DNA of 64,000 bases from the NCBI RefSeq assembly GCF_020532605.1, contig NZ_JAJATW010000003.1:1-64000 (forward strand), given 5' to 3'. A program made the position numbers and the translations under genes. The stretch comes from Marinomonas algarum. GTDB taxonomy: Bacteria > Pseudomonadota > Gammaproteobacteria > Pseudomonadales > Marinomonadaceae. The notes below the pieces were generated by a model. The model ran no database searches. It was not told where the DNA came from and saw only the letters and a program-made list of their open reading frames with translations. This document shows, piece by piece, positions 27,648-36,925 of the stretch. Numbering within the stretch: position 1 is the stretch's first letter; every line of letters starts with the position of its first letter.

Positions 27648-27683
27648 AAAAACCCTAAAAGCATTCATCACTTTTAGGGTTTA
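27646..27683. terminator. Bidirectional terminator between GGDEF-EAL and ask genes
   Basis: AAACCCTAAAAG and its complement CTTTTAGGGTTT form a 12-bp stem with an 11-nt loop, flanked by A and T runs, between two convergent genes. Confidence 0.8.
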
Positions 27684-27712
27684 TTAATCCACTCAAATAA
27701 CGTATTGGTTCG

Positions 27713-29158
27713 TTAAGACGCTAAGCAAATCGCTCTGCCGTGATTTTGCGCTTCCACCAACTCTTTGTGCAGACTGCAAATGGCTTTTTCATAATCTTCT
27801 TCGTTTACCACAAACTGCATGTCGACTTGACGCATGGATTGGTGCATAGCCAATACGTTTACATCTTGCTCCGCAATGGCTTTAACCGCCTTAGCTAACA
27901 TACCTGTGGTTTTCATATCGCTACCAATGGCCGACACAATAGCGACTTTACGCTGAGTAATCTCTGCATCAGAAAAGCGCTCATGTAGCACACGCATCAC
28001 ACGCTTCAACGTTTTTAAGTTAATCGCCAAATAGTGTGTAATGGTATTAGCATTGATATCTTTAGCAATAATATGTGCATGAAATTGATTCAAGACTTTC
28101 AGAATACCACTGTCGAACAAATCAATATCGCCGGCCATATCTTGATCAAATAACTCGACGGCAAACACACCACGACAACCCGCAATAATTTCAACACAAG
28201 GCTCGTCACTGATGTAATCCCCTGTGATAAGGGTGCCAGTATGATCAGGCTCAAAGGTATTCTTCACACGCAATGCGATATCACTTTGACGCAAACCTTT
28301 TGCCGCTTTCGGGTGGATCGCTTCCATACCCAAGTTAGCGAGTTGATCTGCAACATCGTAGTTGGTTCGGCCAATAGGCACGGCTTTTGTTTCACCAACA
28401 AGGCGTGGATCAGCACTGCTCAAGTGAAATTCTTTATGGATAACCGCTTCATGCGCCTGTGTTAATACAGCAATGCGACTAAACGTCATCTCACTGTAGC
28501 CACGGTCAAACGTCGACATTAACCCAGTCTCACTGTGTGCATAACCCGTTGCAATCGGTAACTCTTTGCTTAAATCGATGCTTTTGAAGGCGTCAACAAT
28601 ACGTTCATCAAGTGACATATGACTCGGGCTGTTCCAACCTGTTAAATCAACAAACACCGCATTAACACCATCACGTTGCAATAAGTGCGCGGTATTCCAG
28701 GCGCTATGAGCTTCTCCCAAACTCGCCAGCATTTCTCGTACAGTGGCAAGGTGCTCACTGATGGAAAAATGACCGTGCTGACAAAGACGATGCAAGTCTT
28801 CTAGACACTCTTGGGCATCTTGAAGGCGACAATTAAGAAAATCATCTGCTTTTTGGCGAAGCGCACCCTCTTCAAACAGTTCATGGTTAATGTTTAACAT
28901 CGCCGTACGAACATCTTGTAGAGCAGGAAACCAGTTTGTTTGCTGACGCTCTTGAGCAAACAAGGCAAACACACCCGCATCTCCCGTTTTTTTGTGCTCT
29001 AGTAATTTATCTGTCATGCCAGCGTAGGCAGAAACAACAAAAATACGCTGGTACATACTTTCGACTCGCGTCGGCTTAAAAATAATATTATCGCGAACGG
29101 AACGGTAGTCACTCATGGACGTACCGCCAATTTTTTCAACTGTATGTTGTCCCATCAT
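27713..29158 (-). CDS. ask: Aspartate kinase, ectoine-specialised (Ask_Ect)
   Basis: A 481-residue aspartokinase with an N-terminal kinase domain (TVEKIGGTSMSDYRSV start; AHSETGLMSTFDRGYSEMTFSRIAV and GRTNYDVADQLANLGMEAIHPKAA further on) and two C-terminal ACT-type repeats (VAIVSAIGSDMKTTGMLAKAVKAIAE near residue 400). Its N-terminus and linkage to ectABC match the Ask_Ect group, thought to be less feedback-inhibited and to supply aspartyl phosphate for ectoine. Unlike many ect operons, 314 bp separate it from ectC, so it may have its own promoter. The start ATG is one of two tandem ATGs with GGGTAA upstream. Confidence 0.9.
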   Translation of the reverse strand: MMGQHTVEKIGGTSMSDYRSVRDNIIFKPTRVESMYQRIFVVSAYAGMTDKLLEHKKTGDAGVFALFAQERQQTNWFPALQDVRTAMLNINHELFEEGALRQKADDFLNCRLQDAQECLEDLHRLCQHGHFSISEHLATVREMLASLGEAHSAWNTAHLLQRDGVNAVFVDLTGWNSPSHMSLDERIVDAFKSIDLSKELPIATGYAHSETGLMSTFDRGYSEMTFSRIAVLTQAHEAVIHKEFHLSSADPRLVGETKAVPIGRTNYDVADQLANLGMEAIHPKAAKGLRQSDIALRVKNTFEPDHTGTLITGDYISDEPCVEIIAGCRGVFAVELFDQDMAGDIDLFDSGILKVLNQFHAHIIAKDINANTITHYLAINLKTLKRVMRVLHERFSDAEITQRKVAIVSAIGSDMKTTGMLAKAVKAIAEQDVNVLAMHQSMRQVDMQFVVNEEDYEKAICSLHKELVEAQNHGRAICLAS

Positions 29159-29472
29159 TTACCCAATTTATCTAGGGGTCGAAAGCAATCTTCAACCGGA
29201 AGCCAAAACTGCCGCTATATTGTCACAAGGTTGCGGAAATTTTAAGCATTAATCGTAATTTTAAGCACCCAAACTGTGTTATGAAACACGCATTGCTCAT
29301 GCCTGAAAAGAATAGAAAAGCGGAATAAATGGCGGGTGCTAAGAAGTTAGTGTGAAGGAAACCAAGAACAGCGTCATACTAATACGAGAATCTGTTCTTA
29401 GTTATATCCTTCGGTCTCTTTTGCTCCTGAGTAATCAGAAAATAAAAGAGAGAAAACGGATTGGTATCAACC
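29159..29472. other. Gap between ectC and ask
   Basis: 314 bp without a credible gene. An 8-bp stem (AAGAACAG near 29362 and CTGTTCTT near 29393) with a loop of about 23 nt lies roughly 70-110 bp past the ectC stop and could weaken read-through into ask. No clear promoter for ask could be assigned. Confidence 0.4.
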
Positions 29473-29862
29473 TTAATCGATAAGCTCGTACGCGCCTTCG
29501 GCGTTGTGAACTTCTTTACCCGTAATCGGCGGATTAAACACACAAGCAAGCTTCAACTCTTTAAAGGCACGCAAAGTATGCGCATCATGCTTGTCTAATA
29601 CATACACAACACCAGGTTTAATATGATGTTTCTGACCTGTCTCACGGCTTTCAACTTCACCTTCGCCCGATATGCAATAAACAGATTCAAGGTGATTTTG
29701 ATAATGCATATCAAAGTCTTTGCCTTCATATATGGTCGTAATATGAAAAGAAAAGCCCATGTTGTCTTCTTTCAAAATAAGACGTGTGCTTTCCCAGTTA
29801 TTTTCTGGGCAAACAACACGGCGTTCGGTTTTTTCGCATTCGGCTAAATCACGTGCAAACAT
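29473..29862 (-). CDS. ectC: L-ectoine synthase
   Basis: A 129-residue cupin that closes N-gamma-acetyl-diaminobutyrate into ectoine. It shows [16 protein letters not shown] at the start, the cupin metal and substrate positions in [19 protein letters not shown], and [18 protein letters not shown] toward the end, all standard for EctC. It is the third gene of ectABC, 110 bp after ectB. No hydroxylase gene ectD follows, so only ectoine, not hydroxyectoine, is predicted from this locus. Confidence 0.95.
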   Translation of the reverse strand: MFARDLAECEKTERRVVCPENNWESTRLILKEDNMGFSFHITTIYEGKDFDMHYQNHLESVYCISGEGEVESRETGQKHHIKPGVVYVLDKHDAHTLRAFKELKLACVFNPPITGKEVHNAEGAYELID

Positions 29863-29972
29863 TGTCTTTCCTTCTCTGCTTTTATCTTAAATCTTTGGTG
29901 CTTTCATCTCCCGCTTAGCACCAGTGTTAAACGGGAAATGTCTAAAGAATACTCAACACGTCGTGTTAATGG

Positions 29973-31872
<1,900 letters not shown>

Positions 31873-32343
31873 AACAAAACCCATTAGTTAACGAATCATT
31901 CTTATTTCATAAAAATACAAATCAGATTATTGCTCTCAATAAAAGTAACTGATTTATATGAAATAAATATGACTAAGCATTTAATCAGGTGTAATTTAAT
32001 TTGATGTCTAATCATTATACGTAAAAACAAAATAAAAGCCAGAAATTAATTAGAGAACAAAACATTTTTACTCTAAACACCTTTAAAACAAAGACATAGC
32101 GCACATTTTTAGAGCAGGCTTTTTGAGTTTTGCAACATAAGAAGTCAATTTTAGTTGCATCTGAGCAATGAAATTCGGAAAATCCAGCCCCTATTCGAAA
32201 AGCGACGGAATTTGTTGACTGACTTTGCAAGCCAGTTGCCTGATACAGGTGAGTATCCGACACAGGCAAGACTCTTTCCCCCCTTTCGAACGCTGTTTAG
32301 AAATCACGTTCAATCCTTTAGAAATAATTAACCAGAGATCATT
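31873..32343. other. Divergent control region of ectABC and the NSS transporter gene
   Basis: 471 bp, very AT-rich near ectA. It contains the 15-bp motif at 31953-31967 and a related inverted copy at 31902-31913 (listed separately). On the minus strand TTGAGA followed after 16 bp by TATTTT, around 31912-31939, could be an ectA promoter. A reading frame on the minus strand at 32015-32269 looks non-coding. Confidence 0.45.
31902..31967. promoter_or_regulatory. Candidate osmoregulatory motif pair upstream of ectA
   Basis: TTTATATGAAATAAA at 31953-31967 is identical to 39282-39296 upstream of the glycine betaine-type importer. A related TTATTTCATAAA at 31902-31913 is the same core (TATGAAATAA) in the opposite direction. 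Two opposed copies suggest a regulator-binding pair; the regulator is not known. Confidence 0.45.
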
Positions 32344-33702
32344 ATGACAAATAAAACCTCTATCCATGGCTCGTGGGCAAGCCGTTGGATCTTTATCCTT
32401 GCTGCCACGGGTTCCGCGGTCGGCTTAGGCAATATCTGGAAATTCCCGTACATCACAGGCGAAAATGGCGGTGGCGCTTTTGTCCTTGTGTATTTAGCCT
32501 GTATTTTATTGGTCGGTATTCCTATTATGATGGCCGAAGTGTTTATTGGTCGTCGTGCTCGAAAGAACCCTATTGATGCGATGAGCGATCTTGCGACAGA
32601 GTCAGATAGTCCTAAGGCTTGGGGACTCGTTGGCACGATGGCGATGATCTCTGGTCTACTCATCTTATCCTTCTACTCAGTGGTCGGTGGATGGGTACTG
32701 CATTATCTAAAGATTATGCTCTCAGGTGATATGATAGGAGCAACGTCGGCTCAAGCGGGTACCGCTTTTGATAACTTGCTTGCTGATCCGGCTATGCTGT
32801 TAGCTTGGCACACTCTCTTTTGTGCTATGACCGTTTCTGTAGTCGCAATAGGAATAAATAAAGGCATCGAAACCGCAACACGAATCATGATGCCAGCACT
32901 GTTTGTGCTACTCCTCGTACTACTTGGCTACGCGATCACGACGGATGGCTTTGCACAAGGCTGGGATTTCATGTTCAAGTTTGATTTTGACAAACTAACA
33001 TGGGGTGCAGCTTTAATTGCTTTAGGGCACTCGTTCTTTACTCTTTCCCTAGGCATGGCAATTATCATGGCCTACGGTTCCTATATGACAAAAGACGCAT
33101 CCATTGGCAAAACAGTATTAACCATAGGCATACTGGATACTCTCGTTGCCCTCGTCGCTGGTTTGGCTATTTTCCCAATTATCTTTTCAAATGGCATGGA
33201 CCCTGCCGCTGGGCCTGGTTTAATGTTCATCTCTTTACCTGTCGCCTTTGGACAAATGCCATTTGGTCAGTTATTCGGCGTTCTCTTCTTTGTCCTTGTT
33301 GGCGTAGCCGCATGGACATCTGCTATTTCACTACTGGAACCCTCTGTTGCTTTCTTGGTCGAGCGTTTTGGGCTAAAACGCCCCACAGCAGCCATTGGAA
33401 TAGGTGTGGGAATCTGGGCCTTAGGAATCGCCTGTTTAGCATCATTTAACTTAACATCGGATGTCACTTTCTTCGGCAAGAACACATTCGACTTCCTAGA
33501 CTACATCACAGCAAACATCATGTTGCCATTAGGTGGTATCTTGACCGCTCTGTTTGCAGGCTGGGTTGTAAAAGCGAAATTCTCCCAAGATGAACTGCAA
33601 TTACCAAGCGTCTTGTTTAAAGCTTGGAGCATTTCAGTGAAGTTTACCGCTCCTGTCGCCGTTGCTGTTGTCTTGTACTTTTTGCTTAACCCAATCAAAT
33701 AA
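32344..33702 (+). CDS. Sodium-dependent transporter, NSS (SNF) family
   Basis: A 452-residue membrane protein with about eleven to twelve helices and the LeuT-fold start WASRWIFILAATGSAVGLGNIWKFPYITGENGGGAFVLVYL. The unwound helix 1 motif G-S-A-V-G-L-G-N and the N-x-W-K/R-F-P-Y motif that contributes to the sodium and substrate sites are both intact. Members import amino acids or related solutes with Na+. Position opposite ectABC hints at a solute tied to osmotic stress, but the substrate cannot be read from sequence. A 16-bp tandem repeat and a terminator follow the stop codon. Confidence 0.9.
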   Translation: MTNKTSIHGSWASRWIFILAATGSAVGLGNIWKFPYITGENGGGAFVLVYLACILLVGIPIMMAEVFIGRRARKNPIDAMSDLATESDSPKAWGLVGTMAMISGLLILSFYSVVGGWVLHYLKIMLSGDMIGATSAQAGTAFDNLLADPAMLLAWHTLFCAMTVSVVAIGINKGIETATRIMMPALFVLLLVLLGYAITTDGFAQGWDFMFKFDFDKLTWGAALIALGHSFFTLSLGMAIIMAYGSYMTKDASIGKTVLTIGILDTLVALVAGLAIFPIIFSNGMDPAAGPGLMFISLPVAFGQMPFGQLFGVLFFVLVGVAAWTSAISLLEPSVAFLVERFGLKRPTAAIGIGVGIWALGIACLASFNLTSDVTFFGKNTFDFLDYITANIMLPLGGILTALFAGWVVKAKFSQDELQLPSVLFKAWSISVKFTAPVAVAVVLYFLLNPIK

Positions 33703-33703
33703 G

Positions 33704-33756
33704 AGCACTATTAAGTAAAAGCACTATTAAGTAAAAGCACTATTAAGTAAAAGCAC
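33704..33756. repeat. 16-bp tandem repeat, three copies plus a partial
   Basis: AGCACTATTAAGTAAA occurs three times head to tail (33704-33719, 33720-33735, 33736-33751) and starts a fourth time (33752-33756). It begins one base after the transporter's stop codon and ends before the terminator. Each copy is identical. Confidence 0.95.
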
Positions 33757-33762
33757 AATCAT

Positions 33763-33801
33763 AAAAAGCCTCACCTCTGCCAACCACAGGTGAGGCTTTT
33801 T
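33763..33801. terminator. Bidirectional terminator
   Basis: AAAAAGCCTCACCT (33763-33776) pairs with its complement at 33788-33801 and is followed by a T run. It separates the convergent NSS transporter and MerR-type regulator genes. Confidence 0.88.
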
Positions 33802-34706
33802 TATTGGCAGTGATCTGAAAACGCCAAAACACCTTCTAATGCTTCTGAGTACACGCTCACTTGACCCACTTTTGTGTTGCCTGACTCATAAGCTGCGAGC
33901 CAAAAGCCAGCACCAATGGCCGTAACAGGCTTTTGCCATTGATCCATTTGTTCAATAATCTCTTCTGACGTTGCGGCTAATGCTTTATCACAAAACACAA
34001 GTACGGAATGTACAGCCGATTTAATGACGATCTCAGTCCAATCATTACTGTGATAAACGTTGGGGACAATCAAGCAAGATACGCCTTTGTCCAGCAACAT
34101 TGCCGCTGACATATAACACCACAGAAGATGTTGTGAGGACCCGCCCGTAATAAGTACTTTTTTCGCGGCCCTTTGTTGGCCTTTAAATTGACTGACACGA
34201 TGTATCAAGGTGCTCAAGATCACTGACTCACAAAAAGCCAATACTGACCCTTTGCCAAGTTGATCAAATACAGGCAGCAAGCCATCACGAATCGCAATTT
34301 CGGCAGGGTATTGAGAAAAAAGCTGTTGGCATAGCTGGGCCACTTTCTCTTCCTGAAACAACTCGGCCGCGGTGATAAGTCTTCTGCGCCAATCTTGCCA
34401 TTCATTATCTGAATCGCGAGCAGAGAGCGTTGCACCGGTTAGGGTTTCCTGATCCAACAAGGCTCTCACTTTACTGACTGCAACGCCCTGTTGTATCCAA
34501 CGCACAATGCCTTCGACGCGAAGCACATCCTCTTGATCATACAAACGATGTCCCTTGTCGGTTCTCTTGGGTTTTAATAACCCATAACGACGCTCCCAAG
34601 CTCGAAGCGTAACCGAGTTAACACCGGTTCTTAAGGATAATTCGCGAATAGGAAAACGCGCTTCATCTGTTTGCCCAGTAGAAGGCGTTGAAATAGTATG
34701 CGTCAT
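33801..34706 (-). CDS. MerR-family regulator of LitR/CarH type with degenerate cobalamin-like domain
   Basis: A 301-residue regulator. The MerR DNA-binding domain (about residues 18-90) reads FPIRELSLRTGVNSVTLRAWERRYGLLKPKRTDKGHRLYDQEDV, close to LitR, CarH and MlrA proteins. The C-terminal half (about 110-301) is laid out like a B12-binding cap plus Rossmann domain, with LITGGSSQHLLWCYMSAAMLLDKGVSC at the expected place. The DxHxxG ligand motif and the cap's E-x-x-H are missing, so base-off cobalamin binding is unlikely. ATG at 34704-34706 has GGACAAG upstream. It is divergent from an oxidoreductase-desulfidase-photolyase set, so it probably regulates these genes in response to light or UV. 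Confidence 0.82.
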   Translation of the reverse strand: MTHTISTPSTGQTDEARFPIRELSLRTGVNSVTLRAWERRYGLLKPKRTDKGHRLYDQEDVLRVEGIVRWIQQGVAVSKVRALLDQETLTGATLSARDSDNEWQDWRRRLITAAELFQEEKVAQLCQQLFSQYPAEIAIRDGLLPVFDQLGKGSVLAFCESVILSTLIHRVSQFKGQQRAAKKVLITGGSSQHLLWCYMSAAMLLDKGVSCLIVPNVYHSNDWTEIVIKSAVHSVLVFCDKALAATSEEIIEQMDQWQKPVTAIGAGFWLAAYESGNTKVGQVSVYSEALEGVLAFSDHCQ

Positions 34707-34771
34707 TGTCTTGTCCACAGCTTACTTTTTGTTAACGTACTTTTATCTAATCGCATCTTGGCAGAAAATAC

Positions 34772-34793
34772 TATACAAATATTTTTTTGTATA
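34772..34793. promoter_or_regulatory. Perfect palindrome, candidate operator of the LitR-like regulator
   Basis: TATACAAA (34772-34779), six bases, then TTTGTATA (34786-34793). It lies between the divergent MerR-type gene and the oxidoreductase gene, immediately upstream of the likely forward promoter. MerR-family regulators bind such interrupted palindromes. Binding is inferred. Confidence 0.6.
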
Positions 34794-34804
34794 ACTAGTT
34801 GCTT

Positions 34805-34833
34805 TTGTTGTACAGAATTATATATTGTATAAG
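34805..34833 (+). promoter_or_regulatory. Sigma-70-like promoter of the oxidoreductase-desulfidase-photolyase set
   Basis: TTGTTG (34805-34810) is followed after 17 bp by TATAAG (34828-34833). A TGTACA at 34810-34815 lies in the spacer. Transcription would start near 34840, about 25 nt before the first gene. The palindrome at 34772-34793 is just upstream. Confidence 0.5.
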
Positions 34834-34863
34834 AAAGTAATTCAGTGCTTAGGAGCAACCAAA

Positions 34864-35889
34864 ATGGACAACCAAATCAGTCAACACCCCCCTCTCTTTG
34901 ATGTCGCCATCATCGGCGCTGGACTCGCTGGTAGCCTGTGTGCGCATCTATTATCTGAGACAGGCTTGTCTGTTTGCGTCATTGATAAAAGCCGTGGCAG
35001 TGGTGGCCGTGCCAGTAGCAAACGCATCAATGATGAAGTCAGTTGCGATCTGGGTGCTACCTACGTAAAAACAACACACCCAGAAATATTGTCTCTGTTT
35101 AAGTCTCTCGAAGCGAAAAACATAGCTGCGCGCTGGGACCTTGTTTCCACTGACCAAACGCCTACTTTTGTGGGCACACCCAAGATGAGCAGCATTGCCC
35201 GTCACTGGCTCGGTGATACGCACTTTATGACCAATACAAAAGTACATCACCTAGACCAAGTCAATCTGACAACACCCGACAATGCAGACTCAGTGGCATG
35301 GCAAATACGCAACGACAAGTACCAAACTGTCGCCATAGCAAAGAAAATAGTTCTTACGGCACCTGCACCACAAACGGCCGCCATTTTGTCGACTCACAGC
35401 ACACTGTCAGAGCCTCTTCAAATAACCAACCAAGCATGTGCTGGTTACCAATCTCAATGGGCAATGTGGCTAGAAACAGCACCGAGCCAGCAAAGCGCCT
35501 TTATCACCCCAGTTGACTCCCCTCTTAAAAAGCTCTTAAAAGACAGCGATAAACCCATGCGTCATAAAGAGTCTGTCGAACGCTGGGTGTTACAAGCTAC
35601 CCCTGAATGGTCAAAACATTTTCTCGATCAAGACAAAGCCACGACCGCTGATGCATTAGTTCAAGCCTTTCAAGCAATCACAGCACTTCCAGTATTGCGT
35701 CATGGTGAACCGCATCGTTGGTTCTTAAGTCGATTTACCGGACATAAAAATGCGACCGCAGGTGTATGGTATCCAGCACAAAACCTTGGTTTAGCAGGTG
35801 ATTGGCTCTGTCAAGGAAATGCTGAAGGCGCCTTGCTAAGTGCACTTTCTGTTATTGAACAGATGCAACTGAACCATACCACCACTTAG
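34864..35889 (+). CDS. FAD/NAD(P)-dependent amine-oxidase-like oxidoreductase
   Basis: A 341-residue flavoprotein of the COG3380 (renalase-like) group. It starts with a Rossmann FAD motif, DVAIIGAGLAGSLCAHLLSETGLSVCVIDKSRGSGGRASSKR, in which GGRASSKR is typical of this group. A C-terminal FAD contact, NLGLAGDWLCQGNAEGALLSALS, is also present. No signal peptide. ATG at 34864 has AGGAG at good distance, trimming 13 residues from the longest frame. Similar genes are often found beside photolyase genes in marine gammaproteobacteria. It is first in a same-strand set of three; substrate unknown, but a role in UV or redox stress is suggested by context. Confidence 0.83.
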   Translation: MDNQISQHPPLFDVAIIGAGLAGSLCAHLLSETGLSVCVIDKSRGSGGRASSKRINDEVSCDLGATYVKTTHPEILSLFKSLEAKNIAARWDLVSTDQTPTFVGTPKMSSIARHWLGDTHFMTNTKVHHLDQVNLTTPDNADSVAWQIRNDKYQTVAIAKKIVLTAPAPQTAAILSTHSTLSEPLQITNQACAGYQSQWAMWLETAPSQQSAFITPVDSPLKKLLKDSDKPMRHKESVERWVLQATPEWSKHFLDQDKATTADALVQAFQAITALPVLRHGEPHRWFLSRFTGHKNATAGVWYPAQNLGLAGDWLCQGNAEGALLSALSVIEQMQLNHTTT

Positions 35890-35931
35890 CGTTCATCTAC
35901 TGACTGTCACCGCCTCTTGGAGGGATTTACT

Positions 35932-36912
35932 ATGACAATTTTTCAGCATTCTCCAGATCACCTTGATCACAAGATCCCCGTTGGGATTAGCTCATGTTTA
36001 TTAGGTGATAACGTCCGCTACAATGGTGGCCATAGTCACTCTGATTATTGCGACAAGGTATTAACCCAATATTTTGACTATCAAAAATTCTGTCCTGAGA
36101 TAGCGGCAGGATTTGGTACGCCTAGACCGACCTTGCGCCTAGAAGGTGATCCTAACGCACCCAGAATGACGTTTAGCAAAAATTCAGAAGAAGATGTCTC
36201 TGATGTTTTTATGGCCGCTTCTGATAAATACTTAGCCAATCTTGCTCATTTAGACGGTTACATCTTAATGAAGAAATCCCCTAGCTGTGGCATGGAGCGC
36301 ATCAAGGTATATCAAGAAAACGGCCATCCACATAAGCAACGCAGCAGCGGACTTTTTACAAAAGCACTGATGCAACGCTACCCATTGTTGCCGGTGGAAG
36401 AAGATGGACGGTTAAACGACCCTATGTTGAGAGAAAACTTCTTGTTGCGTGTTTTTACACACCATGATTTTCGCCACAGTGTTGATGAAAAGGCAAAAAT
36501 GAAAGATCTAATCGCCTTTCATAGCCGTTATAAGTACATGGTAATGGCGCATTCACAACCGACTTACCGAAAATTAGGACAGATGTTATCGGGTAATGAC
36601 ACTAGATCTTTTTGTGCATTAAAAGAGGCGTATTTTGAGATGTTAATGACGACCTTCTCAAAACCCGCCAAACGCAAAAATCACTGCAATGTACTTATGC
36701 ATCTTGTGGGTTATTTGAAACACGCGGTGGATGTGTCAGTCCGAAAAGATATTTTAGAAGTAGTCGAACAATATCGTCGCGGTGAAGTGAACTTGGCCAC
36801 CCCCGTTACTTTATTGCACCATTATGTGAAACATTATGGCAGCGATTACATTAACCAACAAAGTTACTTTATCCCTTACCCTTCTCCACTTGGTATCCGT
36901 AATACGGTTTAA
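35932..36912 (+). CDS. rudS: TudS-DUF1722 fusion, RudS-like tRNA 4-thiouridine desulfidase
   Basis: A 326-residue fusion of DUF523 (TudS, about residues 14-160) and DUF1722 (YbgA, about 195-315). The TudS cysteines expected to hold a [4Fe-4S] cluster are all present: Cys22 in ISSCLLG, Cys54 in KFCPEIAAG, Cys119 in SPSCGMERI. From memory, TudS proteins remove sulfur from thiouracil compounds, and the TudS-DUF1722 fusion RudS removes it from 4-thiouridine in tRNA. The DUF1722 part has YKYMVMAHSQPTYRKLGQML. ATG at 35932 has GGAGG upstream. It is 42 bp after the oxidoreductase gene and 13 bp before photolyase. Function is from family knowledge, not shown here. Confidence 0.82.
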   Translation: MTIFQHSPDHLDHKIPVGISSCLLGDNVRYNGGHSHSDYCDKVLTQYFDYQKFCPEIAAGFGTPRPTLRLEGDPNAPRMTFSKNSEEDVSDVFMAASDKYLANLAHLDGYILMKKSPSCGMERIKVYQENGHPHKQRSSGLFTKALMQRYPLLPVEEDGRLNDPMLRENFLLRVFTHHDFRHSVDEKAKMKDLIAFHSRYKYMVMAHSQPTYRKLGQMLSGNDTRSFCALKEAYFEMLMTTFSKPAKRKNHCNVLMHLVGYLKHAVDVSVRKDILEVVEQYRRGEVNLATPVTLLHHYVKHYGSDYINQQSYFIPYPSPLGIRNTV

Positions 36913-36925
36913 GGCACGACAAAGC

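Noticed and set aside
32015..32269. Open frame of 84 codons on the minus strand in the ectA upstream region.
   Set aside because: No ribosome site, unusual composition, phenylalanine-rich tail and AT-rich control DNA. Probably chance.
33000..33449. 149-codon frame inside the NSS transporter gene.
   Set aside because: It is an out-of-frame shadow of a well-supported membrane protein; no start signal.
33704..33756. Possible CRISPR because of regular repeats.
   Set aside because: The copies are directly adjacent with no spacers.
36836..36925. N-terminal extension of photolyase.
   Set aside because: It overlaps the desulfidase gene in another frame, and the photolyase family starts at the later ATG.
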